DNA of 64,000 bases from positions 27,501-91,500 of the forward strand of contig CAUYUJ010018867.1 in the NCBI GenBank assembly GCA_963575745.1. The letters run 5' to 3'. The translations under genes and the position numbers were made by a program. The stretch's first letter is position 1, and every line of letters begins with the position of its first letter. This stretch comes from Prorocentrum cordatum (Eukaryota > Sar > Dinophyceae > Prorocentrales > Prorocentraceae). The notes beneath the pieces were generated by a model. The model saw only the letters and a list, made by a program, of their open reading frames with translations, had not been told where the DNA came from and searched no databases. This document shows, in pieces, positions 20,550 through 31,380 of the stretch.

Positions 20550-21044
20550 GGGGGCTGCGATATGTGAAACTGTCGCCATTTTCGAGGCCTGCTGGGGGGC
20601 CCAGCAAAGTGAGGGCGACGCGCAGATTCAAATTAGACCTCGCCATCCCTGGGGGGGTGGCGATCTGTGAAACTGCCGCCATTTTCGAGGCCTGCTGGGG
20701 GGCCCAGCAAAGTGAGGGCGACGCGCAGATTCAAATTAGACCTCGCCATCCCTGGGGGGGCTGCGATCTGTGAAACTGTCGCAATTTTCGAGGCCTGCTG
20801 GGGGGCTTAGCACAGTGAGGGCGACGCGCAGATTCAAAGTAGACCTCGCCATCCCTGGGGGGCTGCGATCTGTGAAACTGTCGTCATTTTCGAAGCCTGC
20901 TGGGGGGCCCAGCACAATGAGGGCGACGCGCAGATTCAAATTAGACCTCGCCATCCCTGGGGGGCTGCGATCTGTGAAACTGTCGCCATGTTCGAGGCCT
21001 GCTGGGGGGCCCAACACAGTGAGGGCGGCGCGCAGAGTCAAATC
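20550..21044 (+). repeat. ~102-bp satellite array, forward orientation (five units)
   Basis: Units begin GGGGGCTGCGAT(C/A)TGTGAA and continue ACTGTCGCCATTTTCGAGG, CCTGCTGGGGGGCC, GCGACGCGCAGATTC and TTAGACCTCGCCATCCCTGG. Divergence between units is a few percent. Confidence 0.9.
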
Positions 21045-21665
21045 CCACCAGCCCTTTGGGCGTGAGTGGTTTAGAGAGCTCTCTCTGTTCTCAACCCCCT
21101 AACCCCCTACTTCCCCTTCCCCCTCCCCCTACCCCCTCCCCCTGGGCCTGGAGAGGGCCGGCCGAGTGCAATCAAGGGGGTCTTTTTCGACTCCTGGGAG
21201 GGCCAAGAAACGACGACCCTCACGAGGATTCTGGCCCCCAGGGGGGGGGGGACCGTTTGGCGCCCCAGACCGTCTTGGAAGCAAAAAACAAAGATTCTAA
21301 TAAGGTTTTGGCCCCATGTTGGCCTCCTGAGGGGGCCGCGCTCCTCTTCCTTCATAGCAAAATCATTGATGTTACGAAAGTTTTGGGCTCATTTTGTCCT
21401 TCTCAGGGGGCAGCGGTCATTACGCTTCTGAGGAGTCGCAAGAGACCCCAAGCTGGCCCCAAGAGGCCCCCAGGCGGCTCCCAAGAGGCCCCCAAGGGGC
21501 CCCAAAGAGGCCCCCAAGAGGCCCCAAGAGGCCCCCAAGAGGCCCCCAAGAGGCCCCCAAGAGGCCCCAAGACGCCCCAAGAGGCCCCCAAGAGGCCCCC
21601 AAGAGGCCCCCAAGAGGCCCCGAAGAGGCCCCAAGAGCCTCCAAGAGGCCCCCAAGAGGCCCCAC
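21045..21665 (+). repeat. Composite dispersed repeat: ATCCCACCAGCCC head, CT-rich part, ATCATTGATGTT block, AAGAGGCCCC array
   Basis: 21045-21080 carries AATCCCACCAGCCCTTTGGG and GTGAGTGGTTTAGAG. 21105-21160 is CCCCTCCCCCTAC-rich, and 21361 holds ATCATTGATGTTACG. 21440-21665 is the cleanest tandem run of CCAAGAGGCCC (11-12 bases). Partial versions occur at 11626, 47040, 54740 and 57270. Confidence 0.7.
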
Positions 21666-21945
21666 GAGGAGCCCGAACGACTCACACCAGGACGAGGGGC
21701 CCGAACGACTCACACCACGAAGAGCCCGAACGACTCACACCATAAGGAGGGGCCCGAACGACTCACACCAGGACGAGGCGCCCGAACGACTCACACCACG
21801 AGGAGCCCGAACGACTCACACCACGACGAAGAGCCCGAACGACTCACACCACGAGGAGCCCGAACGAGTCACACCAGGAAGAAGGGCCCGAACGACTCAC
21901 ACCAGGACGAGAATCCCCAAACGACTCAAACCACGAGGAGCGTTT
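21665..21945. repeat. ~25-bp minisatellite (CCCGAACGACTCACACCA)
   Basis: Eleven or so units of GCCCGAACGACTCACACCA followed by a variable (GG/C)ACGA(GG/AG) linker. Confidence 0.9.
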
Positions 21946-22134
21946 TCTCTCCCTCCTCCTCCGCCTCGCCCTTCTCCCGCTCCCCCCACAAGGAGGATGT
22001 ACAAGGAGGCGGGGGGAAGGAGGAACAGGGGAGATATGCGGGGCCAAGCGGACACACGCCTGAAAAGCACGACTGTCGGCATGCTTCGCGAGAGTTGCTG
22101 CTGTGAGATGGGCTGGTGGGGACACGCGAAGCGT
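21946..22134. other. Short spacer carrying a GATGGGCTGGTGGGG box
   Basis: 22112-22135 reads GATGGGCTGGTGGGGACACG and continues CGAAGCG, the dispersed box also present at 47407 and 58276. Confidence 0.5.
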
Positions 22135-23290
22135 AAAGAATTAGACCTCGCCATCCCTGGGGGGGGGTGCGATTTGTGAAACTGTCGCCATTTTCGAGGC
22201 CTGCTGGGGGGCTCAGCACAGTGAGGGCGACGCGCAGATTCAAATTAAACCTCGCCATCCATGGGGGGCTGCGATCTGTGACACTGTCGCCAGTTTCGAG
22301 GCCTGCTGGGCGGGCCCAGCACAGTGAGGGCGACGCGCAGATTCAAATTAGACCTCGCCATCCCTGGGGGGCTGCGATCTGTGAAAACGTCGCCATTGTC
22401 GAAGCCTGCTGGGGGGCCCAGCACAGTGACGCCACGGGCGGACCCAAATTAGACCTCGCCATCCCTGGGGGGCCGCGATCTGTGAAACCGTCGCCACTTT
22501 CGAAGCCTGCTGGGGGGCCCAGCACAGTAACGCCACGGGCGGACCCAAATTAGACCTCGCCATCCCTGGGGGGCTGCGATCTGTGAAACTGTCGCCACTT
22601 TCGAGGCCTGCTGGGGGGCCCAGCAACAGTGACGCCACGGGCGATTCAAATTAGACCTCGCCATCCCTGGGGGGCTGCGATCTGTGAAACTGTCGCCACT
22701 TTCGAGGCCTGCTGGGGGGCCCAGCACAGTGACGCCACGGGGACTCAAATGTGACCTCGCCATCCCTGGGGGGCTGCGATCTGTGAAACTGTCGCCACTT
22801 TCGAGGCCTGCTGGGGGGCCCAGCTCAGGTGGACGCCACGGGCGGGACCCAAATAGACCCTCGACCATCCATGGTGGGCCGCATCTGTGAAACCGTCGCC
22901 ACTTTCGAAGCCTGCTGGGGGGCCCAGCACAGTGACGCCACGGGGGACCCAAATTAGACCTCGCCATCCCTGGGGGGCTGCGATCTGTGAAACTGTCGCC
23001 ACTTTCGAGGCCTGCTGGGGGGCCCAGCACAGTGACGCCACGGGCGGGCCCAAATTAGGTCTCGCCATCCCTGGGGGGCTGCGATCTGTGAAACTGTCGC
23101 CACTTTCGAGGCCTGCTGGGGGGCCCAGCACAGTGACGCCACGGGCGGACCCAAATTAGACCTCGCCATCCCTGGGAGGCTGCGATCTGTGAAGCTGTCG
23201 CCACTTTCGAGGCCTGCTGGGGGGCCCAGCACACTGACGCAACGCGCGGACCCACATTAGACCTCGCCATCCCTGGGGGGCTGCGATCTG
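22135..23290 (+). repeat. ~101-bp satellite array, about eleven units, with a subfamily switch
   Basis: Same satellite as 20550-21044. The first units keep GAGGGCGACGCGCAGATTC. From about 22430 the variable block becomes GACGCCACGGGCGGACCC and stays so to the end. The array ends abruptly at GCGATCTGAGATCCCCGC. Confidence 0.92.
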
Positions 23291-23834
23291 AGATCCCCGC
23301 TTTCGAAGTGGCTAGGGTTGCTCAGGGGTTGTAACTAACCAACTTTATCTAATCCTTGTCCTGTAGCCAGTGTCCTGCGAGACTCCCGAATACCGTCTGC
23401 AGACATGTGTAAGATTCGCTCCGTCATCGCCCCCCTTATAAAGTGTCCTAAACTATTTGCGCCCGCGTTTGCGCAGGGGTTGGGTACGTCGCCAGGGTCA
23501 TTTTTGGTCGGTGGGGCGAGAGGGAACCTCTTCCGCTAAAAGCTAGGCGGGCTACGCACAGCTTTAATTAGGGAGACAGGGCACAGGAAGGCGGGGCCTC
23601 AGGCGGCCGGAGCGGGCGGAGCCCGGGGTGCAGGCGGCGCCGAAGAGCTTGCACAAGAAAAGGTACGCCGCGGACAGGGACCGGAGGCGAAGATCCGGAG
23701 GGCGAGCGATGTGGTGTTGCCGTCAACGGCACGTCGCGAACGAGGTCTGGGGAGCACGAGAGGCCGCAAGAATCCACTAGTAACCACGTGCTGGCCGCGC
23801 GGCCCGCCGCCGATGTAACATCGGCGCGAGGGCG
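23291..23834. other. About 540 bases, no gene recognised
   Basis: Balanced composition at 23290-23560 and GC-rich afterwards; no motif-bearing frame or repeat unit. Confidence 0.4.
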
Positions 23835-23912
23835 GGAGGAGGAGGAGGAGGAGGAGGAGGGAGGAGGAGGAGGACGAAGGAGGAGGAGGAGGACGAGGAG
23901 GAGGAGGACCCC
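23835..23912. repeat. (GGA)n tract
   Basis: GGA triplets with GAC interruptions. Confidence 0.9.
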
Positions 23913-24235
23913 GGCTGGCCGATGGGCGGCCCGAGGCGCCGCGAGGGACGCAGGCGCCGCCCCGCGAGGCGGGCCCGGCACAGGCCAGGGCAGCACGCCG
24001 CTGTCCCGGTCTGGCGAGCCAGGCCAGGCACGGGTATCGTCTCCTCCTCCTCTGCCTCCGCCACCCCTCGGTCCTGCTGCTCCACCTCCTCCCGCCCCTA
24101 CCCCCATACCCTCACAGACAGACACAGACACAGTCCCGCAAGAAGGCACCTACGCGGGTGCAGCGGGTGGGCGCCAGGACGCCGATGTTGGCCTCTCAGA
24201 CTCTGGAGTCGACTTCGGGCAACCGCAACCGCAGT

Positions 24236-24287
24236 CGCGCCAAATTTGCGCGCCCCCATACCCTCGGAGGCGCGCAAATTTGGCGCG
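24236..24287. repeat. Perfect 19-bp inverted repeat
   Basis: CGCGCCAAATTTGCGCGCC at 24236-24254 is the exact reverse complement of 24269-24287, with a 14-base loop. The AAATTT core is itself palindromic. Confidence 0.8.
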
Positions 24288-24940
24288 CGGTCGCCAAATC
24301 CATGGATCGGGGGAGGCGCCCTCCCCAAAATGCGGCCGGTGCCGCCTCGCTCGGCGGCGGACACCCGCGATGTCCCATGGAAACGGGAGCCGTCGCTGCT
24401 CCGCGCCCCAACTGATCCGTGTTCGCGATCGCCTGATACCCCCTCCTCCCTCATCCTCCTCCTCCTCCTCATCCCTCGTCCCCCTTTGCTGCTCGCTTCT
24501 CCCGCGAGTGCCGCGTCGGCCTTCCGCGCGCGAGGGACACCGCGCCCCCCACGCAGCCCGCCAGCGGCCTCGACGGTGGGGCCCGTGAGGAGAAGCGGAA
24601 GGCACGCGATCGGACCGCACGTCCGTGGGCGCACCCGTGCTGTCCCAGGCGCGAGCGTGCGTAAAACAAGGGCTCCCAACTTCGCGCTTCGCGCTGTGCG
24701 AAGCGCGACGCGCGAATACCCTCGCGCCCTCACGCCGCCTCCCAGGGGAGAAGAGGAGGATGCGGAGGGATCGGAGCCGAGCCGCGAAGCGCGAAGCGCG
24801 AATAATTTCGCGCCCTCGAGGGCGCCCTTGCAAAAGTACCGCTGCCACATCCCGCACAGCCTCTTCCGCGCCGGCCTGAGCAGGCAGCTGCCGCGTCGTC
24901 GAGCGCGCTGATCCCTACCATCGCTTCGGCCGCCACAGGA
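24288..24940. other. GC-rich sequence with GCGCGAAT/TTCGCGCCCTC repeats, no gene
   Basis: AAGCGCGACGCGCGAATACC (24702) and AAGCGCGAAGCGCGAATAAT (24787) are both followed by TCGCGCCCTC, giving an 84-base-spaced direct repeat of palindromic GCGCGAA motifs. Confidence 0.45.
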
Positions 24941-24978
24941 GGAGGAGGAGGAGGAGGAGGAGGAGGAGGAAGAGGAGG
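24941..24978. repeat. (GGA)n tract
   Basis: Twelve GGA/AGG triplets. Confidence 0.9.
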
Positions 24979-25525
24979 TGATCATCATCGCTGCACTCCT
25001 GCATTATTTGCACCTTTCTCGCGAGGCCGCGCCGCGGTGCGCAAGAGCACCTGCCGAATTCCAAGAAGCTGGCCGCTGGCGGTGCGGCAGTTCGTGCAGC
25101 CCGTCCGTTCGGCGGTCTGCTGCGGCTTCGCTCGTCGCCATCTGCTGCGATTCCTGCCACCCCGACATCGCTATGTCATTGTTTTGTCTATTCGCCCGTC
25201 CGTCAGCACTCCCGATCACGTAAAAGCACGAGTGCGTTACGTATGAGACGAAATCGAAACCGAGAACGCAGCAGCATCGTTTGACGGAATGGCCACATGG
25301 ATTGACAGGATCCGGCTTGGACGCCTCCGACATCCATCCCAACGCACATCGCTATTCATCTGCTCCAGGCGCACAAATCTGCCGCCAGATTATATGTTCG
25401 CATTGTCCACTCTCTGCGCTGAACTCTTGTCTGTTCATGGGCACTGATGTCCCCTTGATAAGCTGCGCTATGAAAGTGCCACATGCCCCTGACATCACTG
25501 CGCGCTGTTCGCTTCAACCTCGGTC
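24979..25525. other. No supported feature
   Basis: Mixed sequence with short frames only; nothing I recognise. Confidence 0.4.
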
Positions 25526-25590
25526 CCTCTCTCTCTCGTTTTCTCTCCCTCTGTCTTTCTGTCTCTCTCTCTCTCTCTCTGTCTTCAATG

Positions 25591-25628
<38 letters not shown>

Positions 25629-25690
25629 TATATGTGCAACCACTCTCACTCCATCTCTCGATCTCCGTCCATCTCTATATATAGTTCTCT
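25526..25690. repeat. (TC)n and (TA)n microsatellites
   Basis: CTCTCT runs at 25530-25580 pass into TATATA at 25597-25640 and then CATCTCTC. Confidence 0.85.
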
Positions 25691-26573
25691 CGCTCTCGAT
25701 CTCCAACAAAGAATGAACGCATCTACACTATACTTATGTGGTGCATGTATATATGAATGCATGTGGACATGTGCTTGCTGGCGGAGTCCCCAGTCTGTGA
25801 ATTGTTGCACTCCGTAGGTCCGGCACTCGTGGTGCCACATATATAGATGTATGTGTATATATATATATATATTACGTCTGTGTAGTGCCATCTGGGTGGT
25901 GAATGCTACGGTGTGCATTCTATGCGACGCCATCCGCGTGGCACAACGCACGCGGCGCAGCTGCGCGGCGCCACCGGTGTTGCATGCCGCCTGCGCGGTG
26001 CACCCCTCCGTGCAGGCACGGAGCGCAAGCTCCGGGCGGCGACGACGCGGCGACGACCGCCCACGGGCCCCGCAGGCAGGGGCCGACCCCGCCGGCGCGA
26101 CGAGGGCGGCGCACCAAGGCGGCGACGAGGCGTCGACGGGCGGGCACTGGCCCGAGACCACGGCAACCTCAGCCGGTGCACGCCTCGGAGCACGAGGCGG
26201 CGCCCGGCGGCGTGGCGGGAGCTGAGCGAGGGCCCGGCGCACGAGGCGGCGACGGGGGGGGCACGCGGCGAGGCCCTGGCAGACCAGCCCCGGGCGCAAG
26301 CACTGCCTGCAGACTGGAAGTGCAGAGGTGCACTGTGTGTGCATCAGCACACTTAGACATCCACGCGTATATGCCCATCAACACGTGTGTGTCTACGTAC
26401 CTGCATGTACACACAAATGTGTGCAAGAGGATGTATGTTCACGCGTATACATATAGAATTCCATCCCCCGATACCATATTTTTTGAATAGTGGCTCGTCT
26501 AGCCCAACATCCCCCAAACCCTCTCTGATTCCTACCCCTCAGTGTTTCATGTGTTTGCCGCATCATCCACGCG
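25691..26573. other. No gene recognised; AT microsatellite then GC-rich block
   Basis: TATATA at 25855-25872 is followed by a GGCGACG-rich block (25940-26300) and CA/TG-rich sequence (26340-26455). Frames across the GC block are compositional. Confidence 0.45.
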
Positions 26574-26885
26574 TTGCTTTCTTCTATATTATCTTCGTCT
26601 TGCTCGATAAACACATATTATTTACCTCTGTACGGCCCTCCTCCCGTACTTGCCGCAATACGAGTGAAGCATCGGGTCTGCCCCAAAGCTCAGAACATCA
26701 ATGAATTACTGGATGAACAGGCCATCCTGGCTTGGGCACAGCATGGGCCACACGCAATCCAAAATTACACCCGGCATGGCACTGGTGACATTCAACATGT
26801 CAAGCACAAGTGGACAAGAGAGCCCGAACGCTTCCAAGTTGGCGTGCCAATACTCTGTAACACAAATCAAGGTGCGCGCATGTGA
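26574..26885 (+). CDS. Possible short coding segment, unidentified
   Basis: The last 70 or so residues of this 103-residue frame have ordinary protein composition (ELLDEQAILAWAQHGPHAIQ, HKWTREPERFQVG), unlike the repeat-derived frames around it. It could be an exon or a remnant. I recognise no family and no splice sites, and no neighbouring frame continues it. Chance openness is quite possible. Confidence 0.2.
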   Translation: MLSSILSSSCSINTYYLPLYGPPPVLAAIRVKHRVCPKAQNINELLDEQAILAWAQHGPHAIQNYTRHGTGDIQHVKHKWTREPERFQVGVPILCNTNQGARM

Positions 26886-26979
26886 TTATGCACAGGCTCA
26901 CAGACAAGCATACACACACACACGGGCGACGGCGAACATGAATATGCAGACCCAATCTCGACGCTCCTCCACCAAACCT

Positions 26980-27088
26980 TGGCACTATCCTTCTCCTCTT
27001 CCTCCTCCTCCTCCTCGTTTTCAGTTTCCTCTTCTCATCCCCCTCTTCCTCTTCCTCCTCTTCCTCCTTTTCATCGTCCTTCTCTAGC
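26980..27088. repeat. CT-rich tract (CCTCTT/TCC)
   Basis: Pyrimidine run with TCCTCC and CCTCTTCC units. Confidence 0.8.
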
Positions 27089-28319
27089 ATGTCCCCCTGT
27101 CTCTCTTACACCTGTGATTTCTTGTCCTCGCACGTTGATTGGAACATTCGGTCGATGGCGGTAACCAGTGGTGAAAATTCCGCCACTGTGCCGTTGGCAC
27201 GTGGTGAAATGCCACGCACTGTTCTGGTAAATGTTACCCGGCCAAACGTAAAAAATGATAGCACGTACAAAATCAGGGCAAGCTAAAAAACTGAAAGACT
27301 GCCTCGACCAATGGCCACCGGTACCTGCTCGACGTGGTGGTGCGGTTAACAGAAAGGAAAAGTAAGAAAAGTAAAGAAAATAGCCAACAGAGAAGGGAGA
27401 TAAGGGGAAAAAAAGGGAAGAGAAAAAAAGGAAGATGATAGGACAAGGGAGAAAAGGGAAGAGAATGAAGAAAGTATGATCAGAGAAGGAGCTGAATAAG
27501 GAAGAAAAGGAAGGAGGAGGAATGAAGAGAGATTGCAGAGGAAGAGGAGGGATGAGAAAAAAGAATGGTACGAAAAGGAAAAGAGAAAGCTATGGGAAGC
27601 CACGACTGCAGCCCGGTGAACTGGCGCACAAACGATGAGGACAAAAAAACCTCCCCGTTGTCCAAAACGCCATGGTCGGCGCACGGACCTCCCAGTCGGA
27701 TTGGCTCTGCCCGCTGGAGCGGGCCGACCCTTGCCCGTTGCTCGCCCGCCGCTCGCTCTCCACCCGCTCCGCGCTCGTCGAGATCGGGCGCCGCCGCCTC
27801 GGCCGACGCCCCGTGCGCTCGCGTGTTCCCCCTCCTGCTGCCTTCTCTTCCGCTTCCCTGCCCACCACTCCCTCCCTCCCGCTCGTCTTCTATGTGTTTC
27901 TCTTCTTCATCCTTCTGCCGTGCTGCCATTGTCGTCGTCCTTCGCCCGTCCCGCCGGCCTCCCTTTCGTCTCCTGTCTCTCCCGTTCCTGGCCATCTTGC
28001 TCGGCACGCGCGCACTGCGCATTGCCCCACCTCGGGTTGGGCCTTCTCTTATGGCCGTTGCTGCTGTCTTGGCGCCAACTTGTTGCTATTCACTCGTTTC
28101 TGGCCCATCGCGCTGGGGCGTCATCGCGGGTTTAGCTGTCCTGTGTTGGTTCGTTGGTTCGTCCTTTCCGGTTTCCATCTTCTCGCCTCATCGACTTGTC
28201 AGATCGCATTGCGCGATGTCTTGATACGCTCCTGAAACGTTCCTGGCATGGCAACGGAGTCCATCACGGAAACTGTTGGTTACAATGTTTTGCGCGCGTC
28301 ATTCGATTCAAGTGTTTCC
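27089..28319. other. Purine-rich (27355-27575) then pyrimidine-rich (27820-28000) sequence, no gene
   Basis: AGAAAAGGGAAG-type sequence changes strand bias about midway. Similar purine or pyrimidine-biased blocks are associated with the LINE copies at 29500-30090, 33113-33503 and 48000-48340. A relation is possible but not shown. Confidence 0.4.
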
Positions 28320-29045
28320 CCAAGCCTCGTGCGTTGGGTTCTCGTCTCGAATAAAAGCACTGCGGTCTCCACCTTCATCTCTCCTCATTCCTCATGCCTC
28401 CTGCCTCCTGCCTCGCCCGTCCTCTCTGGTGGTTTGCCAGGGAACTGCGACATGTGAAATTGTCGCCATTTTCAGAGATCGTTGGGACTGCCAGCATGGT
28501 GGGTACCAAATGCAGATTCAGAATAGGCCTCGCCCTCCTTGGGTGGCTGCGCTCTGCGACAGTGTCGCCACTTTTCGGGTGGACCTCATTGGGTACCGCA
28601 CGCAGACCCATACAATACAAGACCTCGCCCTCCATGGGGGTCAGAAATCTGCGAAATCGCCGCCGGTTTTCGAAGGCTACTCGGGAGGGCTGCACAGTGG
28701 GCACCGAAACTCTCGCCGTTCCCAGCACAGCGAATGTCGGAAGGGGGCTGTGCGCTACGAAACTGTCGCCACTTTTCGAAGGCTGCCGGGGGGGTCACCA
28801 TAGTGGCTCCCGATCGCAGACTCGAATGCACCTTGTTGTCCCTGGGGGGCAGCGATCTGCGACGGAACTGACGCTACTTCTGAGGAGTGCTGGGAGGACC
28901 CGCGCAGCGGGAACCGAATGCAGACTCATGCTAATCCACGCTCCCGGGGTGCTGCCGCTTCTACAAACCTGCAACCATTTTCGGGAAGCGGCTGATATCT
29001 ACAAACCTGCAACTATTTTCGGGGTTGCCGGGGGGCCAGCGCAAT
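28320..29045 (+). repeat. Diverged ~100-bp satellite array with its left boundary
   Basis: The left flank (TTGGGTTCTCGTCTCGAATA, GCACTGCGGTCTCCACC, then CT-rich) matches the boundary at 20455-20545. The array follows with six units starting GCGACATGTGAAATTGTCGCC-like sequence at about 28447, 28549, 28647, 28755, 28853 and 28955. Inter-unit identity is much lower than in the 20-23 kb arrays. Confidence 0.7.
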
Positions 29046-29490
29046 GGCGCCATACCCACGCTTAACCAAGCGACCTCTGAAATTGTTCGTTCCGTATTTC
29101 GTTTCGTTTCTTCCCTTTCTTTTCCTCGGGCTCCTCGGCATCATCGCCGCTACCTCGTCTATCCTGTGCGTTGCGTCCCCGGCATTTCTGCGTGCCGCCC
29201 GCTTGCCGCCGATCGCCTCTGCAATGTACTGCCGGACTTAATTGTGGCCGCTGACATCGCGGATGAGTTCCAAAGTCGATTGGCGGCCCCCTTGCGGTTT
29301 CGTGCAGCTTCTGGCCACGCGTCACCCACTGCGTTTTCGAGGCGCAATGCGTATTGCAACCATTGTCTCAGCAATTTCTGTGATTGGTACGGGTAATCAA
29401 CGGTGTTGGTTTGGCTGTGTTATCGTCTGTTTTTTTCGTTATGTCCCTTCCTTCTTCCCTTCTTCTCAAATTTCCCCGCGCGATTTCCCC
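29046..29490. other. Spacer between satellite and LINE remnant; no gene
   Basis: Contains only short frames. It ends at a T-run that marks the 3' end of the minus-strand LINE remnant F. Confidence 0.4.
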
Positions 29491-29491
29491 G

Positions 29492-30275
29492 TTTTTTTTC
29501 CTACGCAGCCTCACGGGGATGAACCAAACCACACACGGGTCACACCAGCGTCAAAGTGCACTAAAAAATCAAAGAAAAAATCAGCAAGAGACGGAGAGAG
29601 AAAGCGGAACGAGGAAGAAAGGCGGAAGACAAGACGAAGACGAACAGAGAACAAGAAGAAGAAGAAAAAAAAAAAAAAACAAAAAAAAAAGGAAGAGGAC
29701 GAGAGAAGAAAACGAGAGGGAGGGAGGGAGGGAAAAGGGCGCGGCAAGCAGGCAAGCAAGCAGGGGGGGAGCGAGGAAGAGAAGGAGAGGGACGGCACCG
29801 GACGCGCCAGGCGAGGAAACAACAACGAAAAAAAGAAACGCCTGCGGACCGAGCACCGCTCTTTATATTATTTTTTAGATTGTTTTTTATTTATTTTTTG
29901 AGGAGAGAGGGAGACGGCGGAGGAGAGGAGGGAGACGGCGGACGACGGCAACGACAGCAGCAAGCAGGAGAAGAGAGGGGGGAGGGGAGGAGGGGAAGGA
30001 AAAGAAGGACGAAGAAAGAAGACAATAACAAAAAAGAAGGGAGAGGGAAAGAGACAAAGCCAGCCGGGCGGCTGCCAGCCCTGGCACCGGCGCAAAGGGT
30101 GGTTAGCAAACGGAACGCGGCAGCTTAAAGTATTTGCCCAGTTAGGGTACGAATCAGCCATATTCCTAAGCAAAGCTTGGAGAAGCGCTTGAAAGTCGAG
30201 GACAGTTTTAGCGGTTCCGCCGGCGGTGTTTGCATGGCCGTGCTGCGCCGGACATCCAGGCAAATCATCCAATTC
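29492..30275 (-). mobile_element. LINE remnant F (5'-truncated; last RT-protein residues plus 3' UTR)
   Basis: The plus strand shows a T-run at 29492-29499 followed by CGCAGCCTCACGGGGATGA, resembling the 3' termini of copies A, B and G. The minus strand at about 30090-30225 encodes CRVPFANHPLRRCQGW preceded by FQALLQALL, parallel to SRVPLASHPLRVCRDW and FQGRLQRLL at the end of copy B. The long purine-rich plus strand (29550-30060) corresponds to a pyrimidine-rich 3' UTR. Everything upstream of the last ~50 residues is missing. Confidence 0.65.
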
Positions 30276-30531
30276 GTCCGGATTCTTCGAAGTCTAAAGG
30301 TCGATGATCTGTCCAAATTTTACTATTTTTAGAATCGTGCTTCATCTGTCCAAACTATGCCCGTTGCTGTTTTCGACGCCCCGCGCAGGCCTTCATGGTT
30401 TTTGCTCCCGTGCGTCTGCTCGCGCCGAGCAGGCTGGTGCGCAAGACGGATTTCGAGTTTTGCAGAATGCGCGCTGGTTCTCGTTTACCTGACTATTCCC
30501 TTCTTTTTGTTGGCTCAAAATACCCTTGAAC

Positions 30532-31221
30532 GAGTGACTCGTGGAGCTTCCCTAAAAGCGTTAGCGGCGAAGCTAGAAGAGCAATTCCGGCAAGCTGGGA
30601 AGCTAGTTCGCAAAAAAAATCTCGACGGAAGTTTTGCATAATTTTGCTCGGTTGAAATTCGATTTCTCGAAATTCAGCCATTCGTGAGAGCTCTAGTATT
30701 TGTCCCCCCATCTTCGATCTTACCCCCGCTCGCCGTCTCAATCTCAGCTCGATCGGGTACATACTACTGTCGGGATCGGCTGTTTCGCGTCATCTTGACG
30801 GGTGCTGTCGGTTTACTCAACTCAACTCGAGCTATAGGATAGCTACAGAGCTGGTAGGCACACGTAATCGATTTAGAATCGTCAGGCGCGTTCGACTGAA
30901 GTATCCAGATGTCTGAACTCGGTCTGCTATTCGAGCTAGGTCAAAACTATTCGTACTCTACTTATTCTTTTGGAGATGATGATGAGTTGTTTTGACAAAA
31001 CTCGAGCTGCTGATGAGCTACAGAGCTCTTCGGCACAAAAATCGGAAAGAAATCATAAGGCGCGATAGTCTGAAGTATCTAGACGCCCGAATTCGGCCTG
31101 CTATCAGCACTCCTTCTTCTCCCCCACGTCCTCTTCTATGAGACCGCGCCCTCGCGCGCGCAATGCGCGATTGCCGCGCCCGCATTGCACGAGGAAACTC
31201 TACGAGTTCCCGGCGGTAACC
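30532..31221 (+). mobile_element. Helentron-like (HINE-like) repeat element, block 1
   Basis: The left subterminal repeat GACTCGTGGAGCTTCC is at 30536-30551. The inverse, GGAAACTCTACGAGTTCC, is at 31193-31210 and is followed by CCGGCGGTAACC, half of the terminal hairpin found in block 3. About 250 bases after the left end (GCGTTAGCGGCGAAGCTAG, CTCGACGGAAGTTTTGCATA) match block 2 and the reverse complement of block 3. Two diverged core units lie at about 30807-31112. No transposase or helicase is encoded. Confidence 0.6.
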
Positions 31222-31380
31222 AAGGGAGACCAAACAAATTTCAGAGGCAATCTAGACGGCCCCTCGATTCAGCGCCTTCTGCGATAGGCCCCCAGCGACG
31301 ACGTCCAGGCGCCACAGACGAGAGAGGCAACGTCAGCGCGAGCTTGCACATGCTTTCGCTCGCGTCAAACATGTTCTGCG
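31222..31380. other. Short spacer
   Basis: Unique-looking sequence between block 1 and the A-tail of LINE copy A. Confidence 0.35.

Noticed and set aside
19836-20567. 243-residue open frame with a 34-residue repeat across the satellite
   Set aside because: The 102-base unit is divisible by three and is open on both strands; there is no start context or domain, so openness follows from the period.
21394-22179. Long Pro/Arg/Gly frame (and opposite Leu/Gly/Trp frames) over the AAGAGGCCCC array
   Set aside because: Frame openness is produced by repeat composition; the same happens at every array locus.
19633-23290. Regularly spaced ~100-bp repeats resembling a CRISPR array
   Set aside because: The whole unit is conserved, not a short repeat with unique spacers; there are no cas genes and the context is eukaryotic. 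These are satellites.
24098-24988. 296-residue minus-strand frame and overlapping plus-strand frames
   Set aside because: Composition-driven in GC-rich DNA with a GGA tract; mutually overlapping frames and no motifs.
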